64,000 nt of DNA, taken from the NCBI GenBank assembly GCA_002305275.1, contig DBQO01000037.1, positions 1-64,000 of the forward strand, read 5' to 3'. The position numbers and the translations under genes were made by a program. This document shows, piece by piece, positions 34,116 through 43,238 of this stretch. Source of the stretch: Bacteroidales bacterium UBA1392. GTDB taxonomy: Bacteria; Bacteroidota; Bacteroidia; Bacteroidales; UBA932. The notes beneath the pieces were generated by a model that saw only the letters and a program-made list of their open reading frames with translations, searched no databases and was not told where the DNA came from. The stretch's first letter is position 1. The number at the start of each line of letters is the position of its first letter.

Positions 34116-34718
34116 CTATTTGTTTAATATGGAGTTGAATTCTTCAATTGACAAAAACTGCGGTTGATATTCTATACCCCTTCCCGAAAGATTTCGAACG
34201 AAAGCGCGCAAATGGTTTTCAGACCCCCACATCAGCGGATTGTAAGTGGCTATAATATCTTCATTGTCGGTCTCTTTCATCAATTTTTTCAAATCGTGAA
34301 TATCGAGCTCTTCAATGTATGCACCTATTTTTAATGCTTCAAGAAAGGTGTTGCCTTCTGCTGTCAACTTATCGTAAATTTTTTGAAGTTCCTTATTATA
34401 GAATTTGCCCTCTTCCTCAAACGAAGGGTCTTCGATCTCATATCGCTTCATGAGATCTATAACCAAATTTTGGTGTACTACTTCACTTTTCGCGATATTT
34501 CTGAAAATCGGAATATTATATTTATTCGCAAAAAAGATATATAAGTCGTGAGCCAGCTTCTCCTCTTCGCGCATCAGAAGGATTCCTTCTTTTTCGGCAT
34601 TCGTGAGTTTATCAGTCACATTCAGATTTTGGGAACATCCTACAAACGAATTGATTATTAGCATAGTAGCTAGTCCCATTTTCAATAAAAAAACGTTATT
34701 ATTTTTCATGGCTTTCAT
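34116..34718 (-). CDS. DUF2202 ferritin-like lipoprotein
   Basis: 200 residues. Start at MKAMKNNN, or at the second Met; the signal ends at FVGC (Cys28), a plausible lipobox. LTNAEKEGILLMREEEKLAHDLY, FRNIAKSEVVHQNLVIDLMKRY, EALKIGAYIEELDIHDL and YNPLMWGSENHLRAFVRNL are characteristic of DUF2202 proteins, which have a four-helix ferritin-like fold with Glu/His metal-site candidates. Likely an envelope metalloprotein; function not established. Convergent with the large lipoprotein. A Fur/PerR-like palindrome lies 55 bases upstream. Confidence 0.88.
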   Translation of the reverse strand: MKAMKNNNVFLLKMGLATMLIINSFVGCSQNLNVTDKLTNAEKEGILLMREEEKLAHDLYIFFANKYNIPIFRNIAKSEVVHQNLVIDLMKRYEIEDPSFEEEGKFYNKELQKIYDKLTAEGNTFLEALKIGAYIEELDIHDLKKLMKETDNEDIIATYNPLMWGSENHLRAFVRNLSGRGIEYQPQFLSIEEFNSILNK

Positions 34719-34772
34719 TTTTTAATAATTGAACATTTAATTTTACATGACTTTTTTTTTATTTATTAAACG

Positions 34773-34787
34773 ATTCTAAATTAGAAT
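34773..34787. promoter_or_regulatory. 7-1-7 palindrome (Fur/PerR-like operator candidate)
   Basis: ATTCTAA-A-TTAGAAT is a perfect 7-1-7 inverted repeat between the divergent DUF2202 gene and the outer-membrane barrel gene. Fur-family regulators bind sites of this layout. The identity of the regulator is inference. Confidence 0.45.
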
Positions 34788-34898
34788 TGTTGCAAATTAG
34801 ACCAAATTATAGTAAGGATGACACCTTATTTTTTTATTAAGAAAAGTAGAGTAAAGGGAGAATTGTGATTTTGGTATGGGAAATAATATAATTTTTTG

Positions 34899-34906
34899 TA
34901 CATTTG
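34899..34906 (+). promoter_or_regulatory. -7 box of the outer-membrane barrel gene
   Basis: TACATTTG, 40 bases before the start codon. A TTTTG at 34869-34873 is 25 bases upstream, longer than usual. Confidence 0.5.
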
Positions 34907-34946
34907 TCTATTAAAAGAAATTGAACTTTAATAAAACTTACCTATT

Positions 34947-35642
34947 ATGAAAAAATTACTTATTGCTTTGTTGTTCGTATTTATTGGTACCCAAGGATAT
35001 GCACAATTTTACGTAGGCGGTACTTTTGGTGTTACGTACAGTCGACTAGCCGGAGCAGGCGGAATGATGGATTTTGGCGGTTTTGGTGATTATGACGATT
35101 ATGATGATTATGATGATTACGGGTCGTCTGATGTACAGTCAGGTCTTTCCTTCAAATTACTTCCGGAAATAGGATACCACTTGTCCCTCAGCATGGCTGC
35201 CGGAGTTAGTTTCGGTTATATCAAAGGCTATGCCGCACTTGGTTCAATGGATATAACAGATTACAAGGCTATGCTTAGTACGGTTATAAGTACGGCAGCG
35301 GATACTCAATCTGAAGGTGGTGGTTACCATGCAATACGTTTGGCACCATATATTCGCTACACCATGATCAGAAAAGGAGGATTTGAGATTTTTACCGATG
35401 TAGTCGCAGGTTTCAATTACATTTTGGATAAATCATCAGGCTCTAATTATATCTCTTTGGAGGCCTGTTTAAGACCGGGTGTTTCTTTTGCAATCAGCGA
35501 TAGTGTAAAACTTTTAGCCAAAACGGGGTCTATAGGCTTCCAACACTTCAGATCTACGGACAAGGGTGGCATCAATCTTACACGACTTGGTCTGGATCTG
35601 GATGGAAATAATTTGATGCTTGGAGCAGTATATTATTTCTAG
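34947..35642 (+). CDS. Outer-membrane beta-barrel protein with DDY repeat
   Basis: 231 residues. Signal peptide ends GYAQF; alternating aromatic strands and terminal NNLMLGAVYYF indicate a small porin-like (OmpX/OmpW-type) barrel. An insertion after residue 45 consists of DYDDYDDYDDYG, encoded by nearly perfect nine-base repeats at 35088-35120, and is predicted to form a loop. Terminator-like hairpin downstream. Confidence 0.75.
   Translation: MKKLLIALLFVFIGTQGYAQFYVGGTFGVTYSRLAGAGGMMDFGGFGDYDDYDDYDDYGSSDVQSGLSFKLLPEIGYHLSLSMAAGVSFGYIKGYAALGSMDITDYKAMLSTVISTAADTQSEGGGYHAIRLAPYIRYTMIRKGGFEIFTDVVAGFNYILDKSSGSNYISLEACLRPGVSFAISDSVKLLAKTGSIGFQHFRSTDKGGINLTRLGLDLDGNNLMLGAVYYF
35088..35120 (+). 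repeat. Nine-base in-frame repeat (GATTATGAY)
   Basis: Almost four copies, coding DYDDYDDYDDY in the outer-membrane protein. Copy changes would keep the reading frame. Confidence 0.8.
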
Positions 35643-35670
35643 TTTATCCGGACCTATCGGATATTTGACT

Positions 35671-35706
35671 GACTTTCCCTATCAACCGGTAGGGAAAGTT
35701 GGTTTA
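35671..35706 (+). terminator. Stem-loop after the barrel gene
   Basis: Arms ACTTTCCCTA and TAGGGAAAGT around TCAACCGG, followed by TGGTTTA. A strong ten-base stem with only a weak T tract. Confidence 0.65.
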
Positions 35707-35800
35707 TAGCCCTATCCCCAAAAACAACCGGCAATTATTTTGGAATTGCCAATATTAGTAGGTGTTGTTCTCCCAAAATCTTGTGGACAGATAATATGAT

Positions 35801-36556
35801 ATGTTTATAAGAATAGTTCATACAACAATATTAATACTATTATGGATACCCTCCATTTGGGCTCAGTCTGCCGGCGCATATCGGATTGTTGAAAAAGCGC
35901 ACGACAACCGCTTTATCAGCAACTTTCAAGCTCAGGCAGAAATGACGGTTTACAGACCTACATGGCAACGTACCATAGGAATTAAAACTTGGCTGAGATC
36001 CAGAGAAATGGTTATGCTCCTCATTGTCTCTCCTCCAAAAGAGAAAGGACAATCATACCTAAAAAAGGGAGACAATATATGGAGCTGGCAACCTGTGATA
36101 GAGAGAACGGTGAAAATAGCAATTTCTGCTGCGGGGGCCTCCTGGCAGGGAAGTGACTTTACGATTGATGACATGATGAACACCACCTCTTTTTTACATG
36201 ATTTTACTCATGATTTGTTAGGTGAGGAAGAGGTAGAGGGGGATCTCTGTAATAAATTGCTCCTGACTCCGCATTCGGAAAGTGCAACGCTCTGGAGTAA
36301 AGTAATTGTCTGGATCAGCAAGAAAAGTTTTGTGGAACGCAAGATAGAGTACTATGATGAAAATGGCGCTTTGATCAGAACATATTTTGCCGACAATGTA
36401 AAAAAGATCAAAGAACACTATATCCCCCTTCATTTAGAGGTTATTCCTGCCGGCAAAGAGGGATATAAGACTATAGTTACGATACTGGATTGGGACTATG
36501 ACACACCTTTCAAAGAGAGCTTCTTCTCTCTACAAAATATGAGACGACTTAACTGA
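35801..36556 (+). CDS. LolA-like outer-membrane lipoprotein-sorting protein
   Basis: 251 residues with a signal peptide ending IWAQ. AYRIVEKAHDNRFISNFQAQAEMTVYRPTWQRTIGIKTWLRSREMVMLLIVSPPKEKGQSYLK, split here over the LolA-like fold start, matches the 'outer membrane lipoprotein-sorting protein' family (PF17131-type). WSWQPVIERTVKI and GSDFTIDDMMN also fit. A periplasmic carrier of hydrophobic cargo. Nine bases precede the first permease, so it starts a tight operon of LolA-like / 2 permeases / ATPase / barrel / hydrolase. Confidence 0.8.
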   Translation: MFIRIVHTTILILLWIPSIWAQSAGAYRIVEKAHDNRFISNFQAQAEMTVYRPTWQRTIGIKTWLRSREMVMLLIVSPPKEKGQSYLKKGDNIWSWQPVIERTVKIAISAAGASWQGSDFTIDDMMNTTSFLHDFTHDLLGEEEVEGDLCNKLLLTPHSESATLWSKVIVWISKKSFVERKIEYYDENGALIRTYFADNVKKIKEHYIPLHLEVIPAGKEGYKTIVTILDWDYDTPFKESFFSLQNMRRLN

Positions 36557-36565
36557 TAGTTTTCC

Positions 36566-37810
36566 ATGATGAAATTGGCTTGGTTGAATCTGCAAAGGAA
36601 TCCCTCTCGTGCATTGCTAACTATATTGTCCGTATTTATAGCCGCATTTTTCTCCATCATTTTTGGATCCGTCAAAAACGGAATACTCAACTCTTCTACG
36701 GAGAGCATTTTAAAGCTCTCCGGAGGGGATATTGAAATAAGATCGAAGAGTTATTCTACAAGCCGCTTCATTGATGACATAATGCAGATAGATTCTGCAA
36801 TGCTGGATTCTATCTCAAGGCTCCAATATGTGAAGAGAGTTTTGCCTGTTCTTCAATCCTATCTGCTCATATCACATTCATCATCTACCTCCACCAAAGC
36901 AGTATCGATAATTGGCATAGACCCGGAATCAGAAAAGGATCGCATCCTGACGGTTACCGAAATGGTTGAGGGTCACTGGTTTTCAAAATATGATAAAGGA
37001 GTAATCGTAGGCGAAAATATGAGAGAAGAACTGGGTCTGAAAGTTGGCGATACTTTGGCAGTAATGGGTATGGGGTATCATGGAGCCGGTGCCGTTGGAT
37101 TAATTCCTATTCAGGGTGTGGCCAGGATACCTGTCGCCGCGGTTGACAAAAACACTATGTTCATGACATTATCCGCTGCACAGGAACTGTTTCAGGCCGA
37201 GGATTGCTATAGCGAAATCTATATCATATCGGAAAGGTTGGATAAAGTTGACCTTATAAAATCCCAAATTAAAAAGATATTTCCTTCCGATGAATATGAG
37301 ATAAGGGATTGGAAATCTCTTATAGAGGATTTTTTATTTTATTTTCGATTAGCTGATGCGTTCGGATTTATTATTATGCTTTTTCTATACATACTTGTAG
37401 GCTCAAATATTCTTGGAACGATAATCTTGACGTCCAAAGAGAGAAAACTTGAATTTTCAGTATTGATCTCTGTTGGAATGTCACGCAATAAGCTTAGTAA
37501 AAGTCTATTTTATGAGCTCATGATTGTAGCTCTTTTGGGTGTAATTCTGGCCGTCATAGTAACTCTGCCTATTGTATATTTTTTCACTATCCACCCTATA
37601 CCACTCTTTGGTGAAGATATTGCAACATTGAAACAGTTCTCCATATATTCAGGAATTTATATGTCATTGGACTTCACCCTGTTTATAAAACAATTTTTAA
37701 TAGTCATAGGCATGTGTCTGGCATTCGCCGCATATCCGATTTCTTTCATACAACATTTAAAAGTAGATGAGGGATTAAGTAAAAGAGATGCAAATGAAGA
37801 TAATCTATAA
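36566..37810 (+). CDS. FtsX-family ABC permease (first)
   Basis: 414 residues. N-terminal membrane helix (LLTILSVFIAAFFSIIFGSV), a periplasmic domain of about 220 residues (MacB-PCD type), then three helices near the C-terminus (FGFIIMLFLYILVGSNILGTI, ELMIVALLGVILAVIVTLP, FLIVIGMCLAFAAYPIS). LolC/LolE- or MacB-like topology. Overlaps the second permease by 23 bases. Likely extracts or exports an envelope lipid or lipoprotein. Confidence 0.85.
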   Translation: MMKLAWLNLQRNPSRALLTILSVFIAAFFSIIFGSVKNGILNSSTESILKLSGGDIEIRSKSYSTSRFIDDIMQIDSAMLDSISRLQYVKRVLPVLQSYLLISHSSSTSTKAVSIIGIDPESEKDRILTVTEMVEGHWFSKYDKGVIVGENMREELGLKVGDTLAVMGMGYHGAGAVGLIPIQGVARIPVAAVDKNTMFMTLSAAQELFQAEDCYSEIYIISERLDKVDLIKSQIKKIFPSDEYEIRDWKSLIEDFLFYFRLADAFGFIIMLFLYILVGSNILGTIILTSKERKLEFSVLISVGMSRNKLSKSLFYELMIVALLGVILAVIVTLPIVYFFTIHPIPLFGEDIATLKQFSIYSGIYMSLDFTLFIKQFLIVIGMCLAFAAYPISFIQHLKVDEGLSKRDANEDNL

Positions 37811-38990
37811 AATGGCTTTTAGAAATATTTTCAGGAAGAAAGGCCGTAGCGGTTTAATCATAATTATTATTGCACTGGGTGTTTTTGCAGCTTCATTTGG
37901 TGTCTCCCTTTCCAATGGTTGGTCGGAGAGTGTCTATAGGGAGCATATAGATATGCAGACCTCCCAATTGCAAATTCATGCGAATAAATTTTCTGATGCG
38001 AATGAAGTAGCCGAGTTTATGGATAAGAGTGTGGTTCAGGAGACCCTGAGTGCTGTAGATGAAGTGGTTTATGCTTCTTACCGGTTGAAAACCAACGCTC
38101 TTTTATCTACCGCATACACAAGCGTAGGACTCATATTAATAGGAGTGGATAGAGATGAAGAGATTAAGGTCTCTTCTATTCACAGCACTATCGGGAGTGA
38201 TGATGGAAACTTTTTCGAAAGTGATATCGTAAGACCCATAGTCATAAGTAAGAGTTCGGCAGAAAGGTTAAATGCGGGTATTAATTCTAAAATAATTCTC
38301 TCTTTACAAGATTCATCGGGAGAGATTCAAAGGACTATGTTCAGAGTTGGAGGGTTGTATCAAACCAATAGCACAAGATTTGACAACACAACTGCTTTTG
38401 TAAAAAAGTCTGACCTGATACCTTATTTAAATATTCCTGAAGAAGCTATCCATGAAGTTGCCATTGTCGTTAAGGATTTTCGGCAATGTGATGAGGTTAA
38501 GCATAAGTTATCTCAACTATTGCCTCGACACGACATTAAGAAGTGGGACGAATTATATCCCCTCTTGCACTTGATAAATGCCTGGCATGGGATAGCCACT
38601 TTTCTCTTTTTACTACTGTTCTTCATAGCTTTAGGAGTTAGTACAACCAATTTTATGATGATGTCGGTTTTAGAGAGAAAAGGTGAGTTCAGAATGCTGA
38701 ACAAAGTAGGAATGGCAGGAAACCGCATTGGGCTGATGATTATAATGGAAACACTTTTTACTACATTAATAGCCATTTCTATAGGCCTGTTATTATGTGT
38801 GCTTGCCGCAGAGACCTTTTCTAAGTCCGGTATCGATATCAAATTTTTATTCGATAATAATTCCAGACACGGTTATTCAACAGTAATTTATCCCACAATA
38901 AATAACAGAGATTTTGTTCATATCTTTGTGCTGGTCCCGGCTATCAGTATAATTGCAACCCTATCGCCCATTAAAAAGGTTCTTAAGTAA
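37788..38990 (+). CDS. FtsX-family ABC permease (second)
   Basis: 400 residues with the same topology: helix near residue 25 (SGLIIIIIALGVFAASFGVS), periplasmic domain, and three C-terminal helices. The paralogue partner of the first permease, which suggests a LolCE-like heterodimer. The ATG lies inside the end of the first permease gene, indicating coupling. Confidence 0.85.
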   Translation: MQMKIIYKMAFRNIFRKKGRSGLIIIIIALGVFAASFGVSLSNGWSESVYREHIDMQTSQLQIHANKFSDANEVAEFMDKSVVQETLSAVDEVVYASYRLKTNALLSTAYTSVGLILIGVDRDEEIKVSSIHSTIGSDDGNFFESDIVRPIVISKSSAERLNAGINSKIILSLQDSSGEIQRTMFRVGGLYQTNSTRFDNTTAFVKKSDLIPYLNIPEEAIHEVAIVVKDFRQCDEVKHKLSQLLPRHDIKKWDELYPLLHLINAWHGIATFLFLLLFFIALGVSTTNFMMMSVLERKGEFRMLNKVGMAGNRIGLMIIMETLFTTLIAISIGLLLCVLAAETFSKSGIDIKFLFDNNSRHGYSTVIYPTINNRDFVHIFVLVPAISIIATLSPIKKVLK

Positions 38991-39004
38991 ATTTAATAGT
39001 AGTC

Positions 39005-39721
39005 ATGGATAAGTTAAAAGATAATGACAAATCAATAATCGTAAGAACAGAGGAGCTTTCCAAGTCCTTTCTCAACGGCCAGTCTATAATAAAAGCAACT
39101 GATCGTATCAACCTGACCATTGCAAGTGGAGAGTTTACTGCGGTAGTAGGTCCCTCTGGCTCCGGCAAGACTACCCTTCTTAACCTGATTGGAGGACTTA
39201 CAAAACCCTCTTCCGGAAAAGTTTTTGTAAAAGGAACAGATATAAATCAGCTTAAAGATAAAGAGCTTGTAAATTTTCGTTTGCATAACATAGGATTTGT
39301 TTTTCAATTACTCAATCTGATTCCGGTATTGACGGTAGAAGAGAATATAGGATTTGTAATGGAGTTGCAGGGGGCAGACAAAGAGCAACGAATTGCGCGG
39401 ACAGCCGAACTGCTTGAGTTGATTGGCATGAAAGACCGTGCCGGCTCTCGTCCATCCACTCTTTCCGGTGGTCAAAAGCAAAGGGTTGCAGTAGCACGTG
39501 CTTTAGCCTCTAAACCTCTCTTTATTCTTGCAGATGAACCCACGGCAAATCTCGACACGGAGGCTGCCGAAACTTTGCTTAACACAATGCTTCTTCTTAA
39601 CGAAAAGGAGAAGATCACTTTCCTCTTTTCTACGCACGATCCTCGTGTGATGAACAAGGCCAGACGATTGATAACCCTTGAGGATGGTAGGATTACAAAG
39701 GATGAGAGATATGTTCGGTAG
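39005..39721 (+). CDS. LolD-like ABC ATPase
   Basis: 238 residues. Walker A GPSGSGKTT; Q-loop FVFQLLNLIPVLTVEENI; signature LSGGQKQRVAVARALA; Walker B LFILADEPTANLD. Same subfamily as LolD/MacB ATPases, which pair with FtsX-type permeases. Starts 15 bases after the second permease. Confidence 0.9.
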   Translation: MDKLKDNDKSIIVRTEELSKSFLNGQSIIKATDRINLTIASGEFTAVVGPSGSGKTTLLNLIGGLTKPSSGKVFVKGTDINQLKDKELVNFRLHNIGFVFQLLNLIPVLTVEENIGFVMELQGADKEQRIARTAELLELIGMKDRAGSRPSTLSGGQKQRVAVARALASKPLFILADEPTANLDTEAAETLLNTMLLLNEKEKITFLFSTHDPRVMNKARRLITLEDGRITKDERYVR

Positions 39722-40859
39722 GTTCATCATAGCATTTTCTCTGTTTCAGCTCTGTTTTTACAGCGCAAATGCTCAAGTCGACCTGACGGGATACATCAAC
39801 AACTACTCACTGCTTGGAGAGACCAGGCCTAATCCTTTTGATGAAACTTTATGGCAAAATATGACCTCTCAAAGATTTAATTTCAATTGGAGGATCAACA
39901 ACAATTTTAACATATACATAAGCAGCAGAACGAATTTCTCCATTGGAAACAGCACTATCCTAAAAATGATAAAAGCCACTTCGACGGATGACTACAATCT
40001 GATGAAACTATCCTATTCACCGGTAGACAAAGATGATAAATGGTTAGGGGTTGCTTTGGACCGGCTTGCGTTACGGTGGGCTGCTGATGATTTTGAAATT
40101 ACTCTGGGTCGGCAGAGGATTAACTGGGGAAATACAATATTGTGGAACCCTAACGATATCTTTGACTCATCACCTGTCATTAATTTCACTTACCCTGAGA
40201 AAATGGGCTGTGATGCATTGCATGCTACATTTTATCATAGTGAGGTTGCTACCAGTGAAATTGCTCTGTCTGCCGACAGAGATGGTTCCCCTACGGCAGC
40301 TTTATTTCATAGGAATAATTTTAGAAAATTAGATTATCAATTATTGGGAGGAGTATATAAGGGGCATTATCTCTTTGCCGGTGGGGGCTTTACTACTGAG
40401 CTGAAGCATGTCAATATCCGATTTGAAGGATCATATTTTCGCGATTTCCGAAAGGTAGGTGATAAGCGTGACGTCGTTCAGATTGCTCTGGGTATTGATA
40501 AAATATTTTCAAACAACCTTATTTTACAAACTGAAGTCTTATATACAAATAAACCATACGACATATCGGACGTTCTCTTTTCATACGTCCCTAAAAGGCA
40601 ATCCGTGAGAGAGTTGACTACCTCTTCATGGAGCTTTGCAGGGCAACTTTATTATCCTTTTTCCAATTTGTTCTCAATAAAATCCTTAGTGGCATATTTC
40701 CACGATCAAAAAGCATTTTTGGTTGGGGCGGAAATGAGCTATCAACTTTTTAAAAATTTTGAACTATCTTTGATGGTTGGTGCGTTTGATTATACCTTGG
40801 GTCAATCCTATTCAATGGATGGGCTTGCAGGCACTCTACATTTAAAATATTATTTTTGA
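39711..40859 (+). CDS. Outer-membrane barrel protein (DUF1302-like)
   Basis: Start set at ATG 39711 (MFGRFIIAFSLFQLCFYSANAQ, a good signal peptide), overlapping the ATPase stop by 11 bases; ATG 39702 is an alternative. About 382 residues. The barrel signature is ITLGRQRINWGNTILWNPNDIFD, as in DUF1302/alginate-export-like proteins, and it ends with an aromatic KYYF. Probably the outer-membrane partner of the LolA-like/ABC system. Confidence 0.75.
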   Translation: MFGRFIIAFSLFQLCFYSANAQVDLTGYINNYSLLGETRPNPFDETLWQNMTSQRFNFNWRINNNFNIYISSRTNFSIGNSTILKMIKATSTDDYNLMKLSYSPVDKDDKWLGVALDRLALRWAADDFEITLGRQRINWGNTILWNPNDIFDSSPVINFTYPEKMGCDALHATFYHSEVATSEIALSADRDGSPTAALFHRNNFRKLDYQLLGGVYKGHYLFAGGGFTTELKHVNIRFEGSYFRDFRKVGDKRDVVQIALGIDKIFSNNLILQTEVLYTNKPYDISDVLFSYVPKRQSVRELTTSSWSFAGQLYYPFSNLFSIKSLVAYFHDQKAFLVGAEMSYQLFKNFELSLMVGAFDYTLGQSYSMDGLAGTLHLKYYF

Positions 40860-40890
40860 GGTGTAATAAAATAGATTAGTTTACAAAGGG

Positions 40891-42132
40891 ATGAAATACT
40901 CATTTTTAACACTATTCATTATAGCCTTCTCTCTGTTAAGTTGTGAGAGAGAGCCTCTCTTTGAGGAAATTGAATATGTTAAATACAGTCATCAACTATT
41001 CGAAGAGAATACGAGGATGGGAGAGCTTATCCAGAAGGCTTCAAGAGAGTTTGGTGCCACCCCAAAAGAAATGTTGTTAAAAGCGGGTTATAGCGAGACG
41101 CAAGCAGACCAATTTCTTGAAAAACTCAACCTATATGTTGCGCTTTCAAAAGATTATACCGTACATGGTATTGCATATAATACTAAAGATCCCCTCGGTG
41201 AGTCTGTCGTGGCATCGGGACTCCTATATTGTCCGCAAAACAGATTACCTAAAGGCGTAATCTTCGTCTACCCATTTTTCAAGAGCAAAGGGGTAAGCGG
41301 TACTGACACTCGATACAGTGTAGAATCTCTCTTAGCTGTGGCAGGTGATTATGTATGTATTATACCGGATGGTATTGGCATGGGCATCAATTCGGATCAA
41401 CCGATGTCTATAATCCAGCATGAAAATTTAGCTGAAACAGGTATAGATTTTTATCTCGCAGTCAGAGAGTTCATTTATAATCGCCATCACTATAAGCTCC
41501 CTAAACGGCTTATTCTGTTTGGCTATTCCCTCGGCGGTTCCGCTACCTGGTCGTTGGCAAGATATCTCTCCATCCATAAAGAGTTGGAAATCGGCGTTAA
41601 AGATATCTTTGTCGGAGGAGGGCCTTATTATCCTGACCTCTGTATGAAGGATTTATTTGAAAGCCGCTATTCGGAATTTGCCTCAGGCCCCTTTATACTC
41701 TGGTCTTTAAACTACTATGACAATTTAAATCTGGATTTTACCAAGATTTTCAAGGGCAAACTATTGGATGGATTTCCCGGATTGTGCAATGGATCCAGAG
41801 CGGTGCATGATGTGACCTCCTATATCGGAACTGATCTTAACGACTATTTCGATGAGGATTTTTTACAAAACGAAGAGAATCAATACCGCCGGTTGGTTAT
41901 GGATGCACTGAAAAAACACTCTATACCAAATGATTGGCGACCTGACGTCAAAGTTCGTTTATACAACTGCCATAAAGACCTATATGTTCCCTCTATTTGT
42001 GGGGATAAACTATACGAGTATTTAAAGGAGATAAATGCTGATGTCGAATATATCCATGAGGATATAGCGCACGAAAAGATGATTATAAGAATGATAATGG
42101 ATTTTTACAAGTACCTCTATCCAAATCAATAA
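40891..42132 (+). CDS. Lipoprotein alpha/beta hydrolase
   Basis: 413 residues. Lipobox LLSC with Cys18. The central alpha/beta-hydrolase core shows FVYPFFKSKG, VCIIPDGIGMG, RLILFGYSLGGSATW (nucleophile elbow G-Y-S-L-G) and a terminal histidine candidate in IHEDIAHEKM. Envelope-anchored lipase/esterase type. Last gene of the LolA-like/ABC operon, 31 bases after the barrel gene; it may process the exported lipid or peptide. Confidence 0.78.
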   Translation: MKYSFLTLFIIAFSLLSCEREPLFEEIEYVKYSHQLFEENTRMGELIQKASREFGATPKEMLLKAGYSETQADQFLEKLNLYVALSKDYTVHGIAYNTKDPLGESVVASGLLYCPQNRLPKGVIFVYPFFKSKGVSGTDTRYSVESLLAVAGDYVCIIPDGIGMGINSDQPMSIIQHENLAETGIDFYLAVREFIYNRHHYKLPKRLILFGYSLGGSATWSLARYLSIHKELEIGVKDIFVGGGPYYPDLCMKDLFESRYSEFASGPFILWSLNYYDNLNLDFTKIFKGKLLDGFPGLCNGSRAVHDVTSYIGTDLNDYFDEDFLQNEENQYRRLVMDALKKHSIPNDWRPDVKVRLYNCHKDLYVPSICGDKLYEYLKEINADVEYIHEDIAHEKMIIRMIMDFYKYLYPNQ

Positions 42133-42217
42133 TCGTCTCCATTAATATCTCCATTTCAACAATAATACCGGTAAGCAGCGCCACACCTGCCGCTATAATG
42201 ATTGCAATAGTTTCCAT
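42083..42217 (-). CDS. Small membrane peptide (44 aa), low confidence
   Basis: ATG at 42217, stop at 42083. METIAIIIAAGVALLTGIIV forms one predicted membrane helix, then an acidic stretch. A -7 box TATTTTTG lies at 42222-42229, four bases before the ATG. The 3' third is antisense to the hydrolase gene end. No -33 TTG was found and no homologue is recognised. Confidence 0.4.
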   Translation of the reverse strand: METIAIIIAAGVALLTGIIVEMEILMETIIDLDRGTCKNPLSFL

Positions 42218-42238
42218 ATTGCAAAAATAACAATTAAA

Positions 42239-43102
42239 TCACTCCTTGATGGCTCTGATGCTCTGCGGATAGACAAGAAAGAGTCCGTGTATGTGTCCCA
42301 TACCCACCGCCGGGATATTTATTTCCACAGAATCGCCTACGCTTAACTCCTCAGAAGGATCATATTTGCCGAACAGCTCATAAAAAGCATCATACTGCGC
42401 ACTAAGGACCATACGCAGGGAGCCTATGGAAATTATCACTTCCATCGTCTGGAGCGGCTGTGGAGAGGTGTATGCAATGCCTGAAAGCGGTGAGCCTCCG
42501 ACGGCAGTCATTGCCCTCTGCAATGTTCCAAACAACTCTACCCTTCCTCTGACGAAGCGCTGGTCCTCTCCTACCGGTATTAACGTAGTATCTCTCCATC
42601 GTCCGGGATCTTCAATGCACGCAGCTATCTGAGCTTCATCAAGGTAATATGTACCATAGGTGCCCCTCTGCCTTACCGCTATAGGGTAACGGAAGAGGCC
42701 TATATTACCTATCATCACCGGGTTAAGGGATGTTACGTAGAAAATGCGTTCCCTTGAGTAAGAGCGCAGCTGTGTCTCTACCCTTACAGCAGGTATCCAG
42801 CGGGGAGTAAACCCATAATAGGTGTGGTAGCCCTCCTCCGTCCGATAGCTCTCTGACGTGCTTTTAATGAAGAATGTACTCTCTAAAGCTGTCTTGAAGG
42901 GAGCTCTTATCTCCAAATTTCCATAAAAAACTTCATGGTCTTGCGCTTCATAAAATATTTCCGATGCAAATGAGGACCAATCGAATCTCAATTCAACATT
43001 TTCAGGCACAAAGTCTGCACCTTCCATACAACCCTGTGTTGCCATCGCAACCAACATTAAAATCACCGCAGCCACAGACTCTCTTTTTATTATAGGTATC
43101 AT
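42239..43102 (-). CDS. Lipoprotein beside the fimbrial operon (DUF5119-like?)
   Basis: 287 residues. Lipobox ATQGC (Cys25). A beta-rich domain with 'VELRFDWSSF' and repeated tyrosines resembles DUF5119-type accessory lipoproteins only faintly; treat as uncharacterised. Divergent from the type V fimbrial operon with both promoters in the 136-base gap (TATATTTG at 43131-43138 on this strand, with TTG 18 bases away). Possibly a regulator or accessory subunit of the fimbriae. Confidence 0.6.
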   Translation of the reverse strand: MIPIIKRESVAAVILMLVAMATQGCMEGADFVPENVELRFDWSSFASEIFYEAQDHEVFYGNLEIRAPFKTALESTFFIKSTSESYRTEEGYHTYYGFTPRWIPAVRVETQLRSYSRERIFYVTSLNPVMIGNIGLFRYPIAVRQRGTYGTYYLDEAQIAACIEDPGRWRDTTLIPVGEDQRFVRGRVELFGTLQRAMTAVGGSPLSGIAYTSPQPLQTMEVIISIGSLRMVLSAQYDAFYELFGKYDPSEELSVGDSVEINIPAVGMGHIHGLFLVYPQSIRAIKE

Positions 43103-43130
43103 ATTGTTTATGTATTAAATATTATGAGTG

Positions 43131-43159
43131 CAAATATAGCATTATTTTTATTTTGTCAA
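43131..43159 (-). promoter_or_regulatory. Promoter of the divergent lipoprotein
   Basis: Minus-strand TTG (43159-43157), 18 bases, TATATTTG (43138-43131). Confidence 0.65.
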
Positions 43160-43187
43160 TATCTACTATAATTTTAGTGATTTATTT

Positions 43188-43217
43188 TTGTGATTATATA
43201 AATATTATATATTTTTG
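43188..43217 (+). promoter_or_regulatory. Promoter of the fimbrial operon
   Basis: TTG (43188-43190), 19 bases, TATTTTTG (43210-43217), ahead of the DUF3575 gene. Faces away from the lipoprotein promoter. Confidence 0.7.
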
Positions 43218-43238
43218 CAGTCAAATAACTAATGTGCG

